A stretch of DNA of 61,389 nucleotides from an uncultured Prochlorococcus sp. Lineage in GTDB: Bacteria; Cyanobacteriota; Cyanobacteriia; PCC-6307; Cyanobiaceae. The DNA lies in contig CACJCK010000007.1 in NCBI GenBank assembly GCA_902591865.1, positions 1 to 61,389 of the forward strand, read 5' to 3'. A program made the translations under genes and the position numbers. This document shows, piece by piece, positions 48,057 through 58,396 of the stretch (positions within the stretch are counted from its first letter, which is position 1; each line of letters starts with the position of its first letter). Below the pieces are notes generated by a model, which did no database searches, was not told where the DNA came from, and saw nothing but the letters and a program-made list of their open reading frames with translations.

Positions 48057-48962
48057 TTAAAGACTTTTAAACTCATGAACCCATTGAGTGTTGGAACAAA
48101 TAACTTCTTTCTTTGTAATGCTCATCGCAATTTTTTTTTCTTTATAAGCAACTTCGCCAATAAAAACCGGCCAAACAAACTCATCTCCATCATATTTATG
48201 AATAATCCCTTGGCTATCAAGAAATAATGGATCTCCTTTTTTAATCAATTTCCAATCTTGATTGATTCTTTCATGATGAATTAAGCCATCAATATTTCCT
48301 TTTTGATCTCTTGGATAATCTATACTCCCTTGATGAACATGAATCACCAATTCCTTTGGGAGTTCTATAAGATTGTTTTTCAATTTATCTATCTCTGCCC
48401 TTAAAGATCTAATTATTATTAAGAATTTATTAATGATGTTTGGATCATAAAAATTTTGTGCGACAGGTCCTATTTCAATAACCAAACCACATGGCCAAGC
48501 TTCTACAAGAAAGCCTGTTTGCGCTTTATCTTTCTCGTGCAAATAAATAGGCAATCCAAATTTGTTCTGCAGTAATGCAGCTAAACAAAAATCTTTAAAT
48601 CTCCTCCCATACAAAACAATGCTTGTTCCCATATTTGCAGTAGTAGTATGCAAATCGATTGCAATTTGACAGGGTTTAGATCCGTCAATTCCAAATTCAT
48701 CTACTAAAAAATTGGCTCGATTAGTTTCATAAAAGCTATTCTTGTGTTGATCAAAATTCTCACTTTCTTTAAAAGATCTATTTAAATCTACATCTATATA
48801 TCGGCATCCTTTTTCATAGGCAACAGGATTACCTATTATGTACTCAAACTCAATACCATGATTTAAACTATTTTCCTCTCTATTAAAATGCTTAACCGCC
48901 CAAATAGGATTAATTTCATTCCCATGAGTGCCTGAAACGATAAGTATTCTTTGAATAGTCAT
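48057..48962 (-). CDS. Aspartoacylase/succinylglutamate desuccinylase-family zinc hydrolase
   Basis: 301 residues. GTHGNEINPIWAVKHF carries the first zinc ligands (His and Glu), and the IDLHTTTANMG segment the other His. VEAWPCGLVIEIGPVAQ holds the catalytic Glu region. Aspartoacylases split N-acetyl amino acids; the substrate here is not known. Its ATG lies 23 bases from the divergent GST-like gene. Confidence 0.88.
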   Translation of the reverse strand: MTIQRILIVSGTHGNEINPIWAVKHFNREENSLNHGIEFEYIIGNPVAYEKGCRYIDVDLNRSFKESENFDQHKNSFYETNRANFLVDEFGIDGSKPCQIAIDLHTTTANMGTSIVLYGRRFKDFCLAALLQNKFGLPIYLHEKDKAQTGFLVEAWPCGLVIEIGPVAQNFYDPNIINKFLIIIRSLRAEIDKLKNNLIELPKELVIHVHQGSIDYPRDQKGNIDGLIHHERINQDWKLIKKGDPLFLDSQGIIHKYDGDEFVWPVFIGEVAYKEKKIAMSITKKEVICSNTQWVHEFKSL

Positions 48963-48985
48963 TTTTTCTTAAAAAATAAAATTTT

Positions 48986-49930
48986 ATGCAAAATAAATAC
49001 CTTGTTAAGGCCTCCAAAAAATTCTGGTTTTGGTTTTGGACAAAATTAATGAATGGCTTCGCACCAGCAGATTTACATGGTAATTATAAAAGGCCTAAAG
49101 GTATAACAACTGATAGTGAATACGATATTAATAAAGAAAATGGACAAATTTATTTATTGGTAGGTAATTCTTGTCCATGGTGTCAAAGAACTTTATTAGT
49201 CCATGAAATAAAACATTTATCTAAAAAAGTTAAAGTTATTTTTTTGAAAGCAGATGTTGAGCATGGCGAATGGATCTTCAATACAAAGATTAAGGGATGT
49301 ATAAGACTTTCTGAACTTTACAAAAAAGCTAATAAAAAGATTATTTTTAGAGCTACATTACCTCTTTTAATTAGTTTTGTAAAAGATGAAGTAATTATTT
49401 TGTCTAATGAAAGTTCCCAGATAATAAAACTACTCAATTCAATAAAAATTCATTCAAAATATCAGACACTAATTATTAAAGACTGTAATCAAAAATTTTT
49501 AGATTTAATTAATAACAGCATTAATGATGGAGTATACAAGTGTGGTTTCGCCAGAAACCAGTCAGCATACGAAAAAGCAAGTCAAAATCTTTTTACAGCT
49601 ATAAATGAAGTTGAAAATTTACTACAGAAAAACAAAGGGGACTGGATATATGGAGAAGACTTAACATACGCAGATATTTACCTTTTTCCAACGCTTATAA
49701 GATGGGAATTGATATACAGCAGACTTTTTAAATGTACTGAAAAAGAATTATCAAATTTCAAAAAGATTATTGAATGGAGATTAAAATTTTTTAAATTATT
49801 CAATGTAGATAAGACATGCTACGACAATGAATGGAAAAAAGATTACTATACAGCTTTATTCCCTTTAAACCCAAATCAACTAATACCAGTTTTACCATCA
49901 TTAAAAGAAATAATGAGATTAGAGTCTTAA
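48986..49930 (+). CDS. Glutathione S-transferase-like protein, glutathionyl-hydroquinone reductase type
   Basis: 314 residues. The thioredoxin-fold half has NSCPWCQRT with cysteines at 63 and 66, the active site of the Xi-class/Omega-like glutathionyl-hydroquinone reductases (YqjG/ECM4). The C-terminal all-helical half has YGEDLTYADIYLFPTLIRW. The N-terminal FAPADLHGNYKRPKGI is extra compared with simple GSTs. Substrate unknown; quinone or chlorophenol-type conjugates are possible. Glutathione is made by gshB elsewhere in the window. Confidence 0.82.
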   Translation: MQNKYLVKASKKFWFWFWTKLMNGFAPADLHGNYKRPKGITTDSEYDINKENGQIYLLVGNSCPWCQRTLLVHEIKHLSKKVKVIFLKADVEHGEWIFNTKIKGCIRLSELYKKANKKIIFRATLPLLISFVKDEVIILSNESSQIIKLLNSIKIHSKYQTLIIKDCNQKFLDLINNSINDGVYKCGFARNQSAYEKASQNLFTAINEVENLLQKNKGDWIYGEDLTYADIYLFPTLIRWELIYSRLFKCTEKELSNFKKIIEWRLKFFKLFNVDKTCYDNEWKKDYYTALFPLNPNQLIPVLPSLKEIMRLES

Positions 49931-50057
49931 AGAAGATATAAATCAATTTCAACCAAAAAAAGATGTTGTAATGAACACTTATTTAGTTCATAGATAATGC
50001 AATTTTATTAGAAATTAACTATGTTATGTATGTCTACTAAAGTACGAAAAGCTTAAA

Positions 50058-50276
50058 ATGAAATCCATTGACGAACACATCCAAAAAGATCAATCGGAAA
50101 TCGAATCTGCAAAAGCAGAGGGCAATCTTCCAAAGGTCAGACATCTCACTGAAGAACTAAAAGAACTCGAAGAGTATAAGGATCATCATCCAGATGATAA
50201 ACATGACCCAAATGCTTTGGAATTATTTTGCGACGCCAACCCAGATGAACCAGAATGTCTTGTTTATGATGATTAA
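50058..50276 (+). CDS. cp12: CP12 regulatory protein of the Calvin cycle
   Basis: 72 residues. CP12 joins GAPDH and phosphoribulokinase into an inactive complex in the dark. The C-terminal pair C58/C67 in ELFCDANPDEPECLVYDD is the GAPDH-binding loop, and LTEELKELEEY matches the PRK-side AWD_VEEL region only loosely. The N-terminal cysteine pair found in many CP12 proteins is absent, so only one redox disulfide can form. It is followed by a strong terminator at 50304-50330. Confidence 0.9.
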   Translation: MKSIDEHIQKDQSEIESAKAEGNLPKVRHLTEELKELEEYKDHHPDDKHDPNALELFCDANPDEPECLVYDD

Positions 50277-50303
50277 GTTTTCTTAATTATTAGATAATTC
50301 ATA

Positions 50304-50330
50304 AAAAAAGGGCTTTTTGAGCCCTTTTTT
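50304..50330. terminator. Bidirectional intrinsic terminator
   Basis: AAAAAAGGGCT and AGCCCTTTTTT are perfectly complementary around a five-base loop, with an A run on one side and a T run on the other. It therefore serves cp12 from the left and the small convergent gene from the right. Confidence 0.92.
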
Positions 50331-50346
50331 TAGTTCTTTAATTCTT

Positions 50347-50529
50347 TTAGTAATCCATATTAAAATCTGATGGGCTACCTGTCAGAGAACAGACCACCGA
50401 CTCTTCATTTTTCATTTCCTTAACTTCTACAATCGGTCTTCCCATTCTTTTAAGAACCTCAATATCTTGAATTGTTTGACATCTAGCTATTATTTTTCCT
50501 TGTTTATCAAAACAACTGTAGAAATTCAT
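50347..50529 (-). CDS. Small hypothetical protein
   Basis: 60 residues, starting MNFYSCFDKQGKIIARCQTI and ending SPSDFNMDY. It contains three cysteines (residues 6, 17 and 47). No domain is recognised. Evidence that it is real: a clean ATG, a frame isolated from other genes, convergence on a shared terminator with cp12, and protein-like composition. Function unknown. Confidence 0.65.
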   Translation of the reverse strand: MNFYSCFDKQGKIIARCQTIQDIEVLKRMGRPIVEVKEMKNEESVVCSLTGSPSDFNMDY

Positions 50530-50615
50530 ATTATGTTTAAAGAATTATCTTATTTATGGCTAATTTTCATTATTAAATCAAGTGTATTTCTTTACAAAAA
50601 AATTTTTAATTTAAG

Positions 50616-51599
50616 TTAGATCCTTTTCCATACCTCAGAAAGCAGTGAGGATAAACCTTTTTTTAAAGATGAAGAAATAACTAAAACTTTCTTTTTAGAT
50701 AAATTTTCCAACTTTTTTATGATTATTTTCAAATAATCATGATCTACCAGCTCCATTTTGTTTAACACTATTATCCTCTCTTTATCTAAAAGACCTTTCC
50801 CATATTTTTTTAATTCCTGCTCAATTATCTCAAAATCATATATTGGATTTTCTGCAATTGAATCAATTAAGTGTACAAGTATCTTAGTTCTTTGGATATG
50901 CCTTAAAAAATCATGCCCTAAACCTACTCCATCAGCTGCCCCTGAAATTAATCCAGGGATATCAGCGAAAAGGCAACCATTTCCATCTACTTTTCTAACT
51001 ACACCTAAGTTAGGAATTAAAGTGGTGAAAGGATAGTTTGCAATTTTTGGACGAGCTGATGATAGAGCAGAAATTAAAGTGCTTTTGCCGGCATTTGGAA
51101 GACCAATAATTCCAACCTCTGCGAGGAGTTTCAGTTCTAATTGAATATCCCAAATCTCACCATCTTTACCTTCAGTGAATGATTCTGGGGCTCTATTTTG
51201 ATTACTTAAATAGTAAGCATTGCCATGTCCACCTCTTCCTCCAATAGCAATAGTTAAACTCTGTTTGTCTTTAGTTAAGTCTCCTAAAATAATGCCAGTT
51301 TTAATATCCCTTATTTCTGTGCCACAGGGAACTTTAAGGATTGTATCTTCACCTGAAGCACCTGATCTTTTATTAGGACCTCCCTTACATCCATCTTGGG
51401 CAATTATTTCACGTTTGAATTTGAAATCTAATAATGTTTGAAGATTATTATCACACATCAAAATTATTGAACCCCCTCTGCCACCATTTCCACCCGATGG
51501 TCCTCCAGCAGGAACGAATTTTTCTCTTCTAAATGAAACTATTCCGTTTCCACCTTTTCCAGCTTTAAGAATAATGTTTGCTTGATCAATAAATTGCAC
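50616..51599 (-). CDS. obg: GTPase Obg/CgtA
   Basis: 327 residues. The glycine-rich Obg fold ([32 protein letters not shown]) is followed by the G domain with [23 protein letters not shown] and NKMEL. The C-terminal OCT domain of some Obg proteins is absent, as is common in cyanobacteria. Obg acts in large-subunit assembly and growth control. The start is GTG at 51599, 40 bases downstream of mutS2. Confidence 0.96.
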   Translation of the reverse strand: MQFIDQANIILKAGKGGNGIVSFRREKFVPAGGPSGGNGGRGGSIILMCDNNLQTLLDFKFKREIIAQDGCKGGPNKRSGASGEDTILKVPCGTEIRDIKTGIILGDLTKDKQSLTIAIGGRGGHGNAYYLSNQNRAPESFTEGKDGEIWDIQLELKLLAEVGIIGLPNAGKSTLISALSSARPKIANYPFTTLIPNLGVVRKVDGNGCLFADIPGLISGAADGVGLGHDFLRHIQRTKILVHLIDSIAENPIYDFEIIEQELKKYGKGLLDKERIIVLNKMELVDHDYLKIIIKKLENLSKKKVLVISSSLKKGLSSLLSEVWKRI

Positions 51600-51639
51600 T
51601 TAATAAACTTATTAAATTGTTTTATAGGTATTTTAAATT

Positions 51640-54051
51640 TTATTTTATCCACGCAATACTGCAACCTGGTCCACCTTCGTTATTAGCAGCATCTTCAATC
51701 TTATCAACATAATTCAAACCTGATAACCAATTTCTTAGTCCTTTTTTTAATTTACCTGTTCCAATTCCATGAACAATCCAAAGCGGTCCATGAAATTTTC
51801 TAATTTTCTCCTCAATAATGATTTCGGCTTCATGAACTCTTAGCCCTCTTACATCAATTGTGTTTTTACTCGTTCTAATTTTAGAAAAAGAAAAATCTTC
51901 TCGTTTAGACTTGATCTCAATTTTTGACCTTTTGCAATTAGGCTTTTCTCCGTTAATACCTTCAAAGTCATTTACAGATAATGTACTTCTGAATGAACCA
52001 CATTTAACTTCATAAAAACCACCTTTTTTATCTAAATTTACAATTTGACCCGTACTATTTAGACTTTTAATTTTTACAAAATCACCTACCTTAGGATTCC
52101 ATGATATTGGATTTTCAAATTTTTTTTGGGTTAAATGTTCCGTCTCAATTTCCTTTAACCTATTTCCAATAATTCTCGTATCCTCTCCATTAACATTTTT
52201 ATCTCTTAATTTTTTAATCAAATCTATTACCTCCTTTTTAGCTGATACAATATGTTTTGATAATTTAAACCTTTCAAGTTCCTGGATTTTTTCAGCATTT
52301 ATTTTTTGATATTCATAATTTCTCTTTAGTTCATCATATAAAATTTCAGTCCTTGCAATCAGTTCTGCAGCAGCTTCTGCAGAATTTTGTTGTTTAACCT
52401 TCTCTTCTTCAAGTCCTTTAATAATACTGTTAATATTATCAACTTCTTTTGGCTTTAAATAATTTGCAGCTTCATTTAGTATGCTTTCATCAAGACCAAT
52501 TCTCTTTGAGATTGATAAAGCATTACTTCTCCCAGGAATGCCCCAGTTGAGAATATATTTTGGCTTCAAAGAATCCTCATCAAAGGCAACTGATACGTTT
52601 TCAAATCTGGAGTCATTATATTTTAAAGCCTTAATATCTCCATAATGTGTAGTTGCTAAAGTGATATCAGATTTATTTGCAAACTCTTTTAATAAAGCCA
52701 TCGCAAGAGCACTTCCTTCAAGAGGATCTGTACCTGACCCAATCTCATCTAACAAAACAACTGATAATCCTTTCCTATTATTAAGTGAATCTAAAATCTC
52801 TTTTATGCGGGATATATGCCCACTGAAGGTAGATAAATTTTCTTCTAATGATTGATTATCTCCTATATCGACATATATATTTGGACAAAAAGGGATAATT
52901 GGATTACTAGTTGAGGGTATCAATAATCCTGCTCTAGCCATAAGTAAAGACAAACCCAAACCTTTTAAAGCTGCCGTTTTACCTCCAGTATTTGGACCTG
53001 TAATAGCCACAACCTTAATATTTCTATTTATATGAAAATCGACAGCCACTGGGGGAGGAGACCCTTTTTTCTTATGTTCCCAAATCAATAAAGGATGAGA
53101 AAAACCAATTAAAGAAATAATGGGATTTTTCTCAAAAGTAGGTGTTTTGCCTCCAATCCATTTCGAATATCTTGAACGAGTTAGAGCATTTTCTAATCTC
53201 AATAAAATGGATGCCATTTCAATAAGATTTTCTGAATTATCACTGACAACTTGGGACCATTTCTTAAGTAATTTAAATTCTTCTGCTGTGATCCTAGCCT
53301 CTAAAGAAGCAATCTTATTTCCTTTAGTTACTACACTATCAGGCTCAAAATATACTGTATTTCCTGAAGATGAAGAGTCATGAATTATGCCTCTAAATTT
53401 ATCTACATAATTAACTTTTACTGCTAAAACAGGCCTACCATATCGATCTCCAATAGTAGTATCTTGCAAATAAGATAAATTCTTTTGAATAAATTTCTCA
53501 ACTAATATTTTTCTTTCAAGTTTTTTAGATGATAATTCTTTTCTAAGTACAGATAATTCATTACTAGCATTGTCTGAAATCCTTCCATTAGGTTCAATCC
53601 CTTTTTTAAAAATCGTTTCGATATTCTGATGGTCAATTAAATTTTTTGTAAATGATGAAATATAAGGTCTCTGTTCAAAATCTAATAAGATTTTTTTTAA
53701 ATTTCGTGCTGCAGCAATTGTTTTAGCTATTTCTAACAATTCAGAAGATGAAATTACACCTTCCTTGGAACAAACTTTAATATTTCTACTAATATCAAAA
53801 ACTCCAGAAAAACTAATTGATTTATCTAATTTATTTTCTAGCTCATTTATTTCAACAGTTTCATTTAAAAGTCTTTTAGATGCTTCGTATTCTGAAGGAA
53901 TAACGAAACTTAAAATTGCTCTTTTACCCATTTCCGTTGACGCGAATGAACATAAATGAGTTTTTAATGAATCCCACTCTAAAAGGCTTATAGATTCTTC
54001 TTCTAAGGGGTTATCTGAATATGATTTTTTAGAATAACTTTTCTCTTGCAT
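51640..54051 (-). CDS. mutS2: Endonuclease MutS2
   Basis: 803 residues. It shows the MutS core and clamp (YGRPVLAVKVNYVDKFRGIIHDSSSSGNTVYFEP), the ATPase with AITGPNTGGKTAALKGLG (Walker A), LLDEIGSGTDPLEGSALAMALL and THYGDIKAL, and a C-terminal Smr domain (TIDVRGLRVHEAEIIIEEKI, IVHGIGTGKLKKGL). There is no mismatch-recognition domain, so it is MutS2 and not MutS. Known roles are recombination control and rescue of collided ribosomes. VOC and hemB genes lie upstream on the same strand. Confidence 0.95.
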   Translation of the reverse strand: MQEKSYSKKSYSDNPLEEESISLLEWDSLKTHLCSFASTEMGKRAILSFVIPSEYEASKRLLNETVEINELENKLDKSISFSGVFDISRNIKVCSKEGVISSSELLEIAKTIAAARNLKKILLDFEQRPYISSFTKNLIDHQNIETIFKKGIEPNGRISDNASNELSVLRKELSSKKLERKILVEKFIQKNLSYLQDTTIGDRYGRPVLAVKVNYVDKFRGIIHDSSSSGNTVYFEPDSVVTKGNKIASLEARITAEEFKLLKKWSQVVSDNSENLIEMASILLRLENALTRSRYSKWIGGKTPTFEKNPIISLIGFSHPLLIWEHKKKGSPPPVAVDFHINRNIKVVAITGPNTGGKTAALKGLGLSLLMARAGLLIPSTSNPIIPFCPNIYVDIGDNQSLEENLSTFSGHISRIKEILDSLNNRKGLSVVLLDEIGSGTDPLEGSALAMALLKEFANKSDITLATTHYGDIKALKYNDSRFENVSVAFDEDSLKPKYILNWGIPGRSNALSISKRIGLDESILNEAANYLKPKEVDNINSIIKGLEEEKVKQQNSAEAAAELIARTEILYDELKRNYEYQKINAEKIQELERFKLSKHIVSAKKEVIDLIKKLRDKNVNGEDTRIIGNRLKEIETEHLTQKKFENPISWNPKVGDFVKIKSLNSTGQIVNLDKKGGFYEVKCGSFRSTLSVNDFEGINGEKPNCKRSKIEIKSKREDFSFSKIRTSKNTIDVRGLRVHEAEIIIEEKIRKFHGPLWIVHGIGTGKLKKGLRNWLSGLNYVDKIEDAANNEGGPGCSIAWIK

Positions 54052-54063
54052 ACAAAAAAAGCA

Positions 54064-54450
54064 TCAAACATTCGATTGAATCCCTTCAGGAGGAACATAA
54101 AGCATCTCGAGCCAGTTTCCCTCAGTATCCTTCATATAAAAAGATGCTGTTCCATCTCTATGTTCATGTATAGGTCCAACTTTTACACCAGAATTTTTTA
54201 AATCATTTTGAATATTTTCCACTTCTTTTTTATTTTCAAAATGAAAAGCAAAGTGAGGTCCTGCAGCTTTGTAGCTAGGGCCTAACAAGGCAAGTCCATC
54301 TTTCCCGTTACCAGCTTCTAAATAAGACCAATCTTTATCGTCCCAAACTAAATTCATCCCCAGTTTAATATAAAAAGATTTCGCCCTTTCGAGATTCTCT
54401 ACTCTAAGTGCAATGTGACCAATCCTATTTACTCCTTGTGAAGACTTCAA
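54064..54450 (-). CDS. VOC-superfamily protein, lactoylglutathione lyase-like
   Basis: 128 residues. RIGHIALRVENLERAKSFYIKLG (metal His), LGPSYKAAGPHFAFHFENKKE and MKDTEGNWLEMLYVP (metal Glu) fit a glyoxalase I-like single-fold unit. The substrate is not fixed by sequence; methylglyoxal-glutathione detoxification is a reasonable guess. The start is TTG at 54450. It lies between hemB and mutS2. Confidence 0.8.
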   Translation of the reverse strand: MKSSQGVNRIGHIALRVENLERAKSFYIKLGMNLVWDDKDWSYLEAGNGKDGLALLGPSYKAAGPHFAFHFENKKEVENIQNDLKNSGVKVGPIHEHRDGTASFYMKDTEGNWLEMLYVPPEGIQSNV

Positions 54451-54511
54451 AACAAAGCGGTTGATTATTACTTATCTAACAATAAAACAAATTTTTGTTA
54501 ATAATGAGTTT

Positions 54512-55513
54512 TTAAGTATCCTGCAACCATTGAGATGCATCACAAGCATGATAAGTGAGTATTAATTTTGCTCCTGCTCTTTTAAAACTAAGCAATGTTT
54601 CTAATACAATATCTTTTTCGTTAATCCAGTTCTTCATAGCGGCAGACTTTACCATGGAATACTCCCCACTAACGTTGTATGCAGCTATAGGTTTATTTGA
54701 AAAAGTGCTTAATCTATAAATAATATCCAAGTATGAGATTCCTGGTTTTACCATCAAAATATCAGCTCCCTCGTACTGATCCAATGCAGATTCAATTAAA
54801 GCCTCTTTTGAATTGGCAGGGTCCATTTGATATGTAGACTTATTATCTGGAATTATTTTCTTACTATTTTTTCTAGGAGCCGAATCTAAAGCAGTTCTAA
54901 ATGGACCATAATAAGCAGATGAATATTTTGCTGTGTAACTAATAATACCTACATCACAAAATCCTTGACTATCTAAAGCAGCTCTGATTTCTCCAACTCT
55001 CCCATCCATCATGTCACTAGGGCCAATAAAATCTGCTCCAGCTCTCGCTTGCGTTAAAGCTTGTTTTTTTAAAATTTCGATTGTTTCGTCATTCAATATT
55101 TTTCCAGTATCATCAACTAATCCGTCATGACCATCACAAGAGTATGGATCCAAGGCAACATCTGTCATTATTGACATTTCTGGAATCTCTTTTTTTAATA
55201 TTTGAATAGCTTTAGGTATTAAACCTTCTTCATTAAAACACTCTGCTCCATTTTCAGTCTTTAAGCTATCGTTAATTTTCGGAAAAAGAACCACACACCT
55301 TATTCCTAAGTCCCATGCCCTAGTAACCTCCTCTATCAAGCCATTAATATCCCATCTATATGTTCCAGGCATTGCGGAAATTTCCTCTTTAAAATCTTTT
55401 TCATGAATAAATAATGGATATATAAAGTCCGATGCCTTTAGATGGTTTTCTCTAACCATTTCTCTAATTGCCTCAGTTCTTCTTAATCTTCTAGGACGAA
55501 TAATCGAATTCAT
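54512..55513 (-). CDS. hemB: Delta-aminolevulinic acid dehydratase (porphobilinogen synthase)
   Basis: 333 residues. It condenses two 5-aminolevulinate molecules for tetrapyrroles, feeding chlM's pathway. Metal site DVALDPYSCDGHDG, Schiff-base lysines in YTAKYSSAYYGPFR and ILMVKPG, and PSDMMDGRV are all clear. The aspartate-rich metal loop resembles the magnesium-using group of plants. It diverges from sulP over a 223-base spacer that shows no convincing motif. Confidence 0.97.
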   Translation of the reverse strand: MNSIIRPRRLRRTEAIREMVRENHLKASDFIYPLFIHEKDFKEEISAMPGTYRWDINGLIEEVTRAWDLGIRCVVLFPKINDSLKTENGAECFNEEGLIPKAIQILKKEIPEMSIMTDVALDPYSCDGHDGLVDDTGKILNDETIEILKKQALTQARAGADFIGPSDMMDGRVGEIRAALDSQGFCDVGIISYTAKYSSAYYGPFRTALDSAPRKNSKKIIPDNKSTYQMDPANSKEALIESALDQYEGADILMVKPGISYLDIIYRLSTFSNKPIAAYNVSGEYSMVKSAAMKNWINEKDIVLETLLSFKRAGAKLILTYHACDASQWLQDT

Positions 55514-55736
55514 TTGAATATAATTTAAATTGAAAAATATTTATCTAATACATTAATCGCTTGCCTCGCACATAAATCAATCAGAGACTACTTTTGTTCA
55601 GGAAAATTAACTTAAATTTATTTAATGAGAGCAAAAAAAGTTACAAAAATATTTTGCACAAACTTCATTTTTCACAAATTTACTTCATAAAGAGATAATA
55701 TCTTTTAGTTAAGTGTTTATTTTAAGGAGAGTATCT

Positions 55737-57389
55737 TTGAAAATAATTAATGGATTTCATCTGAAGAATGTAAGAGGTGATATTCTTGGAGGAATAACAG
55801 CCGCAGTGGTGGCTTTGCCTCTCGCTCTTGCTTTTGGTAATGCTGCGTTAGGACCTGGCGGAGCAATTTATGGACTATACGGGGCAGTAGTAGTTGGTTT
55901 TTTAGCAGCATTATTTGGCGGAACACCTGCTCAAGTTAGTGGACCTACCGGTCCTATGAGTGTCACTGTTGCTGGCGTAATTGCAGGATTAGCAGCGGTG
56001 GGAGTTCCAAGAGATCTAGCTGCAGGACAAATTTTACCTTTAGTTATGGCAGCGGTAGTTATTGGAGGATTATTGCAAATATTATTTGGGATTCTAAAAC
56101 TAGGTAAATACATTACTTTAGTTCCATATTCTGTTGTATCAGGATTCATGTCTGGTATTGGAGTAATAATTATTGCTCTTCAGATTGGGCCATTACTAGG
56201 AATTAGTACTAGAGGTGGAGTAGTTGAATCTTTATCTACTGTATTTTTAAATTTCCAGCCAAACGGTGCTGCTATTGGGGTAGCAATAATGACGCTAGCC
56301 ATAGTATTTCTTACTCCTAGGAAAATAAGTCAATGGGTTCCTTCTCCTCTCTTAGCTCTATTGATAGTAACTCCAATATCAATATTATTTTTTGGAGATG
56401 GAACTATTGATAGAATTGGAGAAATTCCAAGGGGAGTTCCATCTTTAAATTTCCCAAGTTTTAATCAATATTTTCCTATTATCTTTAAAGCAGGATTAGT
56501 CCTCGCAGTGCTTGGCGCAATTGATTCCTTACTAACATCTCTTGTTGCAGACAACATATCTCAAACAAAACATAATTCTGATAGAGAACTTATTGGTCAA
56601 GGGATAGGAAATGCTGTTGCAGGTCTGTTTTCAGGTTTACCAGGAGCAGGGGCAACAATGAGAACAGTTATTAATGTTAAATCCGGAGGATCCACTCCCA
56701 TTTCTGGTATGGTTCACTCAGTTGTCTTGTTGATAGTTTTAGTTGGGGCAGGTCCTTTAGCTGAGCAAATACCAACTGCCTTGCTAGCAGGAATTCTTAT
56801 AAAAGTTGGTCTAGATATTATTGATTGGGGGTTCTTGAGGAGGGCTCACAAATTATCTTTAAAAACTTCAGTTGTAATGTACGGCGTACTTCTAATGACT
56901 GTTTTTTGGGATTTAATTTGGGCAGTTTTAGTTGGTGTATTCATTGCAAATATGCTCACTATTGATTCAATAACAGAAACTCAACTAGAAGGCATGGATG
57001 AGGATAATCCTTTATCAAAAGATGATCAAGGTAAAAATGCATTACCTCCTGATGAAAAAGCAATCCTAGATAGATGTGCAGGAGAAGTGATGTTATTTAG
57101 ACTTAAAGGACCACTTAGTTTTGGAGCAGCTAAAGGTATATCTGAGAGAATGATGCTAGTAAGAAACTATAAGGTTTTGATATTAGATATCACTGATGTA
57201 CCAAGACTTGGAGTGACAGCGACTCTAGCAATAGAGGATATGATGCAAGAAGCAAAAAATAATTCCAGAAAAGCATTCGTTGCTGGGGCAAATAAAAAAG
57301 TAAAAGATAGATTAGCTAGGTTTGGTGTTGAAGGCATCATTGAGACAAGAAAAGAAGCTTTAGAAACCGCTCTTAATGAAATAGCCTAA
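55737..57389 (+). CDS. SulP-family anion transporter with STAS domain (BicA-like)
   Basis: 550 residues from TTG at 55737. I chose this because AAGGAG (55724-55729) sits seven bases before it; the GTG at 55713 has none. VRGDILGGITAAVVALPLALAFG, the GTPAQVSGPTGPMSVT motif and about ten membrane helices define SulP. The C-terminal STAS domain starts near LFRLKGPLSFGAA. In cyanobacteria such proteins include the sodium-bicarbonate importer BicA. The sbtA-sbtB genes follow at once, so bicarbonate is the likely substrate, though sulfate is possible. Confidence 0.88.
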   Translation: MKIINGFHLKNVRGDILGGITAAVVALPLALAFGNAALGPGGAIYGLYGAVVVGFLAALFGGTPAQVSGPTGPMSVTVAGVIAGLAAVGVPRDLAAGQILPLVMAAVVIGGLLQILFGILKLGKYITLVPYSVVSGFMSGIGVIIIALQIGPLLGISTRGGVVESLSTVFLNFQPNGAAIGVAIMTLAIVFLTPRKISQWVPSPLLALLIVTPISILFFGDGTIDRIGEIPRGVPSLNFPSFNQYFPIIFKAGLVLAVLGAIDSLLTSLVADNISQTKHNSDRELIGQGIGNAVAGLFSGLPGAGATMRTVINVKSGGSTPISGMVHSVVLLIVLVGAGPLAEQIPTALLAGILIKVGLDIIDWGFLRRAHKLSLKTSVVMYGVLLMTVFWDLIWAVLVGVFIANMLTIDSITETQLEGMDEDNPLSKDDQGKNALPPDEKAILDRCAGEVMLFRLKGPLSFGAAKGISERMMLVRNYKVLILDITDVPRLGVTATLAIEDMMQEAKNNSRKAFVAGANKKVKDRLARFGVEGIIETRKEALETALNEIA

Positions 57390-57395
57390 TAATTT

Positions 57396-58394
57396 ATGGA
57401 AATAAATCCAATTCTGCAAAATGTATTAGCCCCCCCAGTTCTTTTCTTTTTAATTGGAGCAATATCAGTACTCTTTAAATCTGATTTAGAAATTCCAGCT
57501 CCCTTGCCTAAACTCTTCTCCTTATATCTCCTTTTAGCTATTGGATTTAAAGGAGGTATAGAGATACAGAAAAGTGGTTTTTCCAATCAAGTATTGCCGA
57601 CTTTAAGCGCTGCAATATTAATGTCACTATTAATTCCTCTGATTGGATTTTTTATTTTAAGATTTAGGTTTGATGTTTTTAATTCAGCAGCAATAGCAGC
57701 AGCATATGGTTCAATAAGTGCTGTTACATTTATTTCTGCAGAAAGTTTTTTAGAAAGTCAAAAAATTGCTTTTGATGGGTTTATGGTTGGCGCCTTAGCT
57801 TTAATGGAATCTCCCGCAATAATTGTTGGGTTATTACTAGTAAAATTTGCCGCCCCAAAAAATAGACCAAAATCAAGAAAAATGCATCTAAGCGCAATAT
57901 TCCACGAATCCCTTTTGAATGGATCAGTTTATTTATTGCTTTCAAGCCTAATTGTTGGATTTCTGACTGCTTCCAGTAATCCCTCAGGGATTACTAAAAT
58001 GGAGCCATTTACTGGACAATTATTCTATGGAGCAGAATGCTTCTTTTTATTAGATATGGGAATAGTCGCTGCTCAAAGATTACCGAGGCTTAAAAATGCA
58101 GGTTCGTTCTTGATTGGCTTTGCAATTTTCATGCCTCTTTTTAATGCATTTATAGGTGTCTTTGTTGCAAGATTTTTATCTTTAGGACCTGGCAACGCAC
58201 TTTTATTTGTGGTTTTATGTGCAAGCGCCTCATATTTAGCAGTTCCTGCAGCTATGAGGATGACAGTACCAGAAGCTAAATCTAGTTATTATATATCTAC
58301 AACACTAGGCCTTACTTTCCCATTCAATATAGTTCTTGGCATTCCCATATACATGAGTTTAGTAAATACCATTATCCCACTTTCCCCTTTATAA
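57396..58394 (+). CDS. sbtA: SbtA-type sodium-dependent bicarbonate transporter
   Basis: 332 residues with about ten membrane helices. FKGGIEIQKSGF, AYGSISAVTFISAESFLE, GALALMESPAIIVGLLL, GAECFFLLDMGIVAAQRL and YLAVPAAMRM are typical of the SbtA (DUF897) family. The loop after helix five, with KNRPKSRKMHLS, is short. It imports bicarbonate with sodium. Six bases after the SulP gene and two before the PII-like gene. Confidence 0.92.
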   Translation: MEINPILQNVLAPPVLFFLIGAISVLFKSDLEIPAPLPKLFSLYLLLAIGFKGGIEIQKSGFSNQVLPTLSAAILMSLLIPLIGFFILRFRFDVFNSAAIAAAYGSISAVTFISAESFLESQKIAFDGFMVGALALMESPAIIVGLLLVKFAAPKNRPKSRKMHLSAIFHESLLNGSVYLLLSSLIVGFLTASSNPSGITKMEPFTGQLFYGAECFFLLDMGIVAAQRLPRLKNAGSFLIGFAIFMPLFNAFIGVFVARFLSLGPGNALLFVVLCASASYLAVPAAMRMTVPEAKSSYYISTTLGLTFPFNIVLGIPIYMSLVNTIIPLSPL

Positions 58395-58396
58395 AA

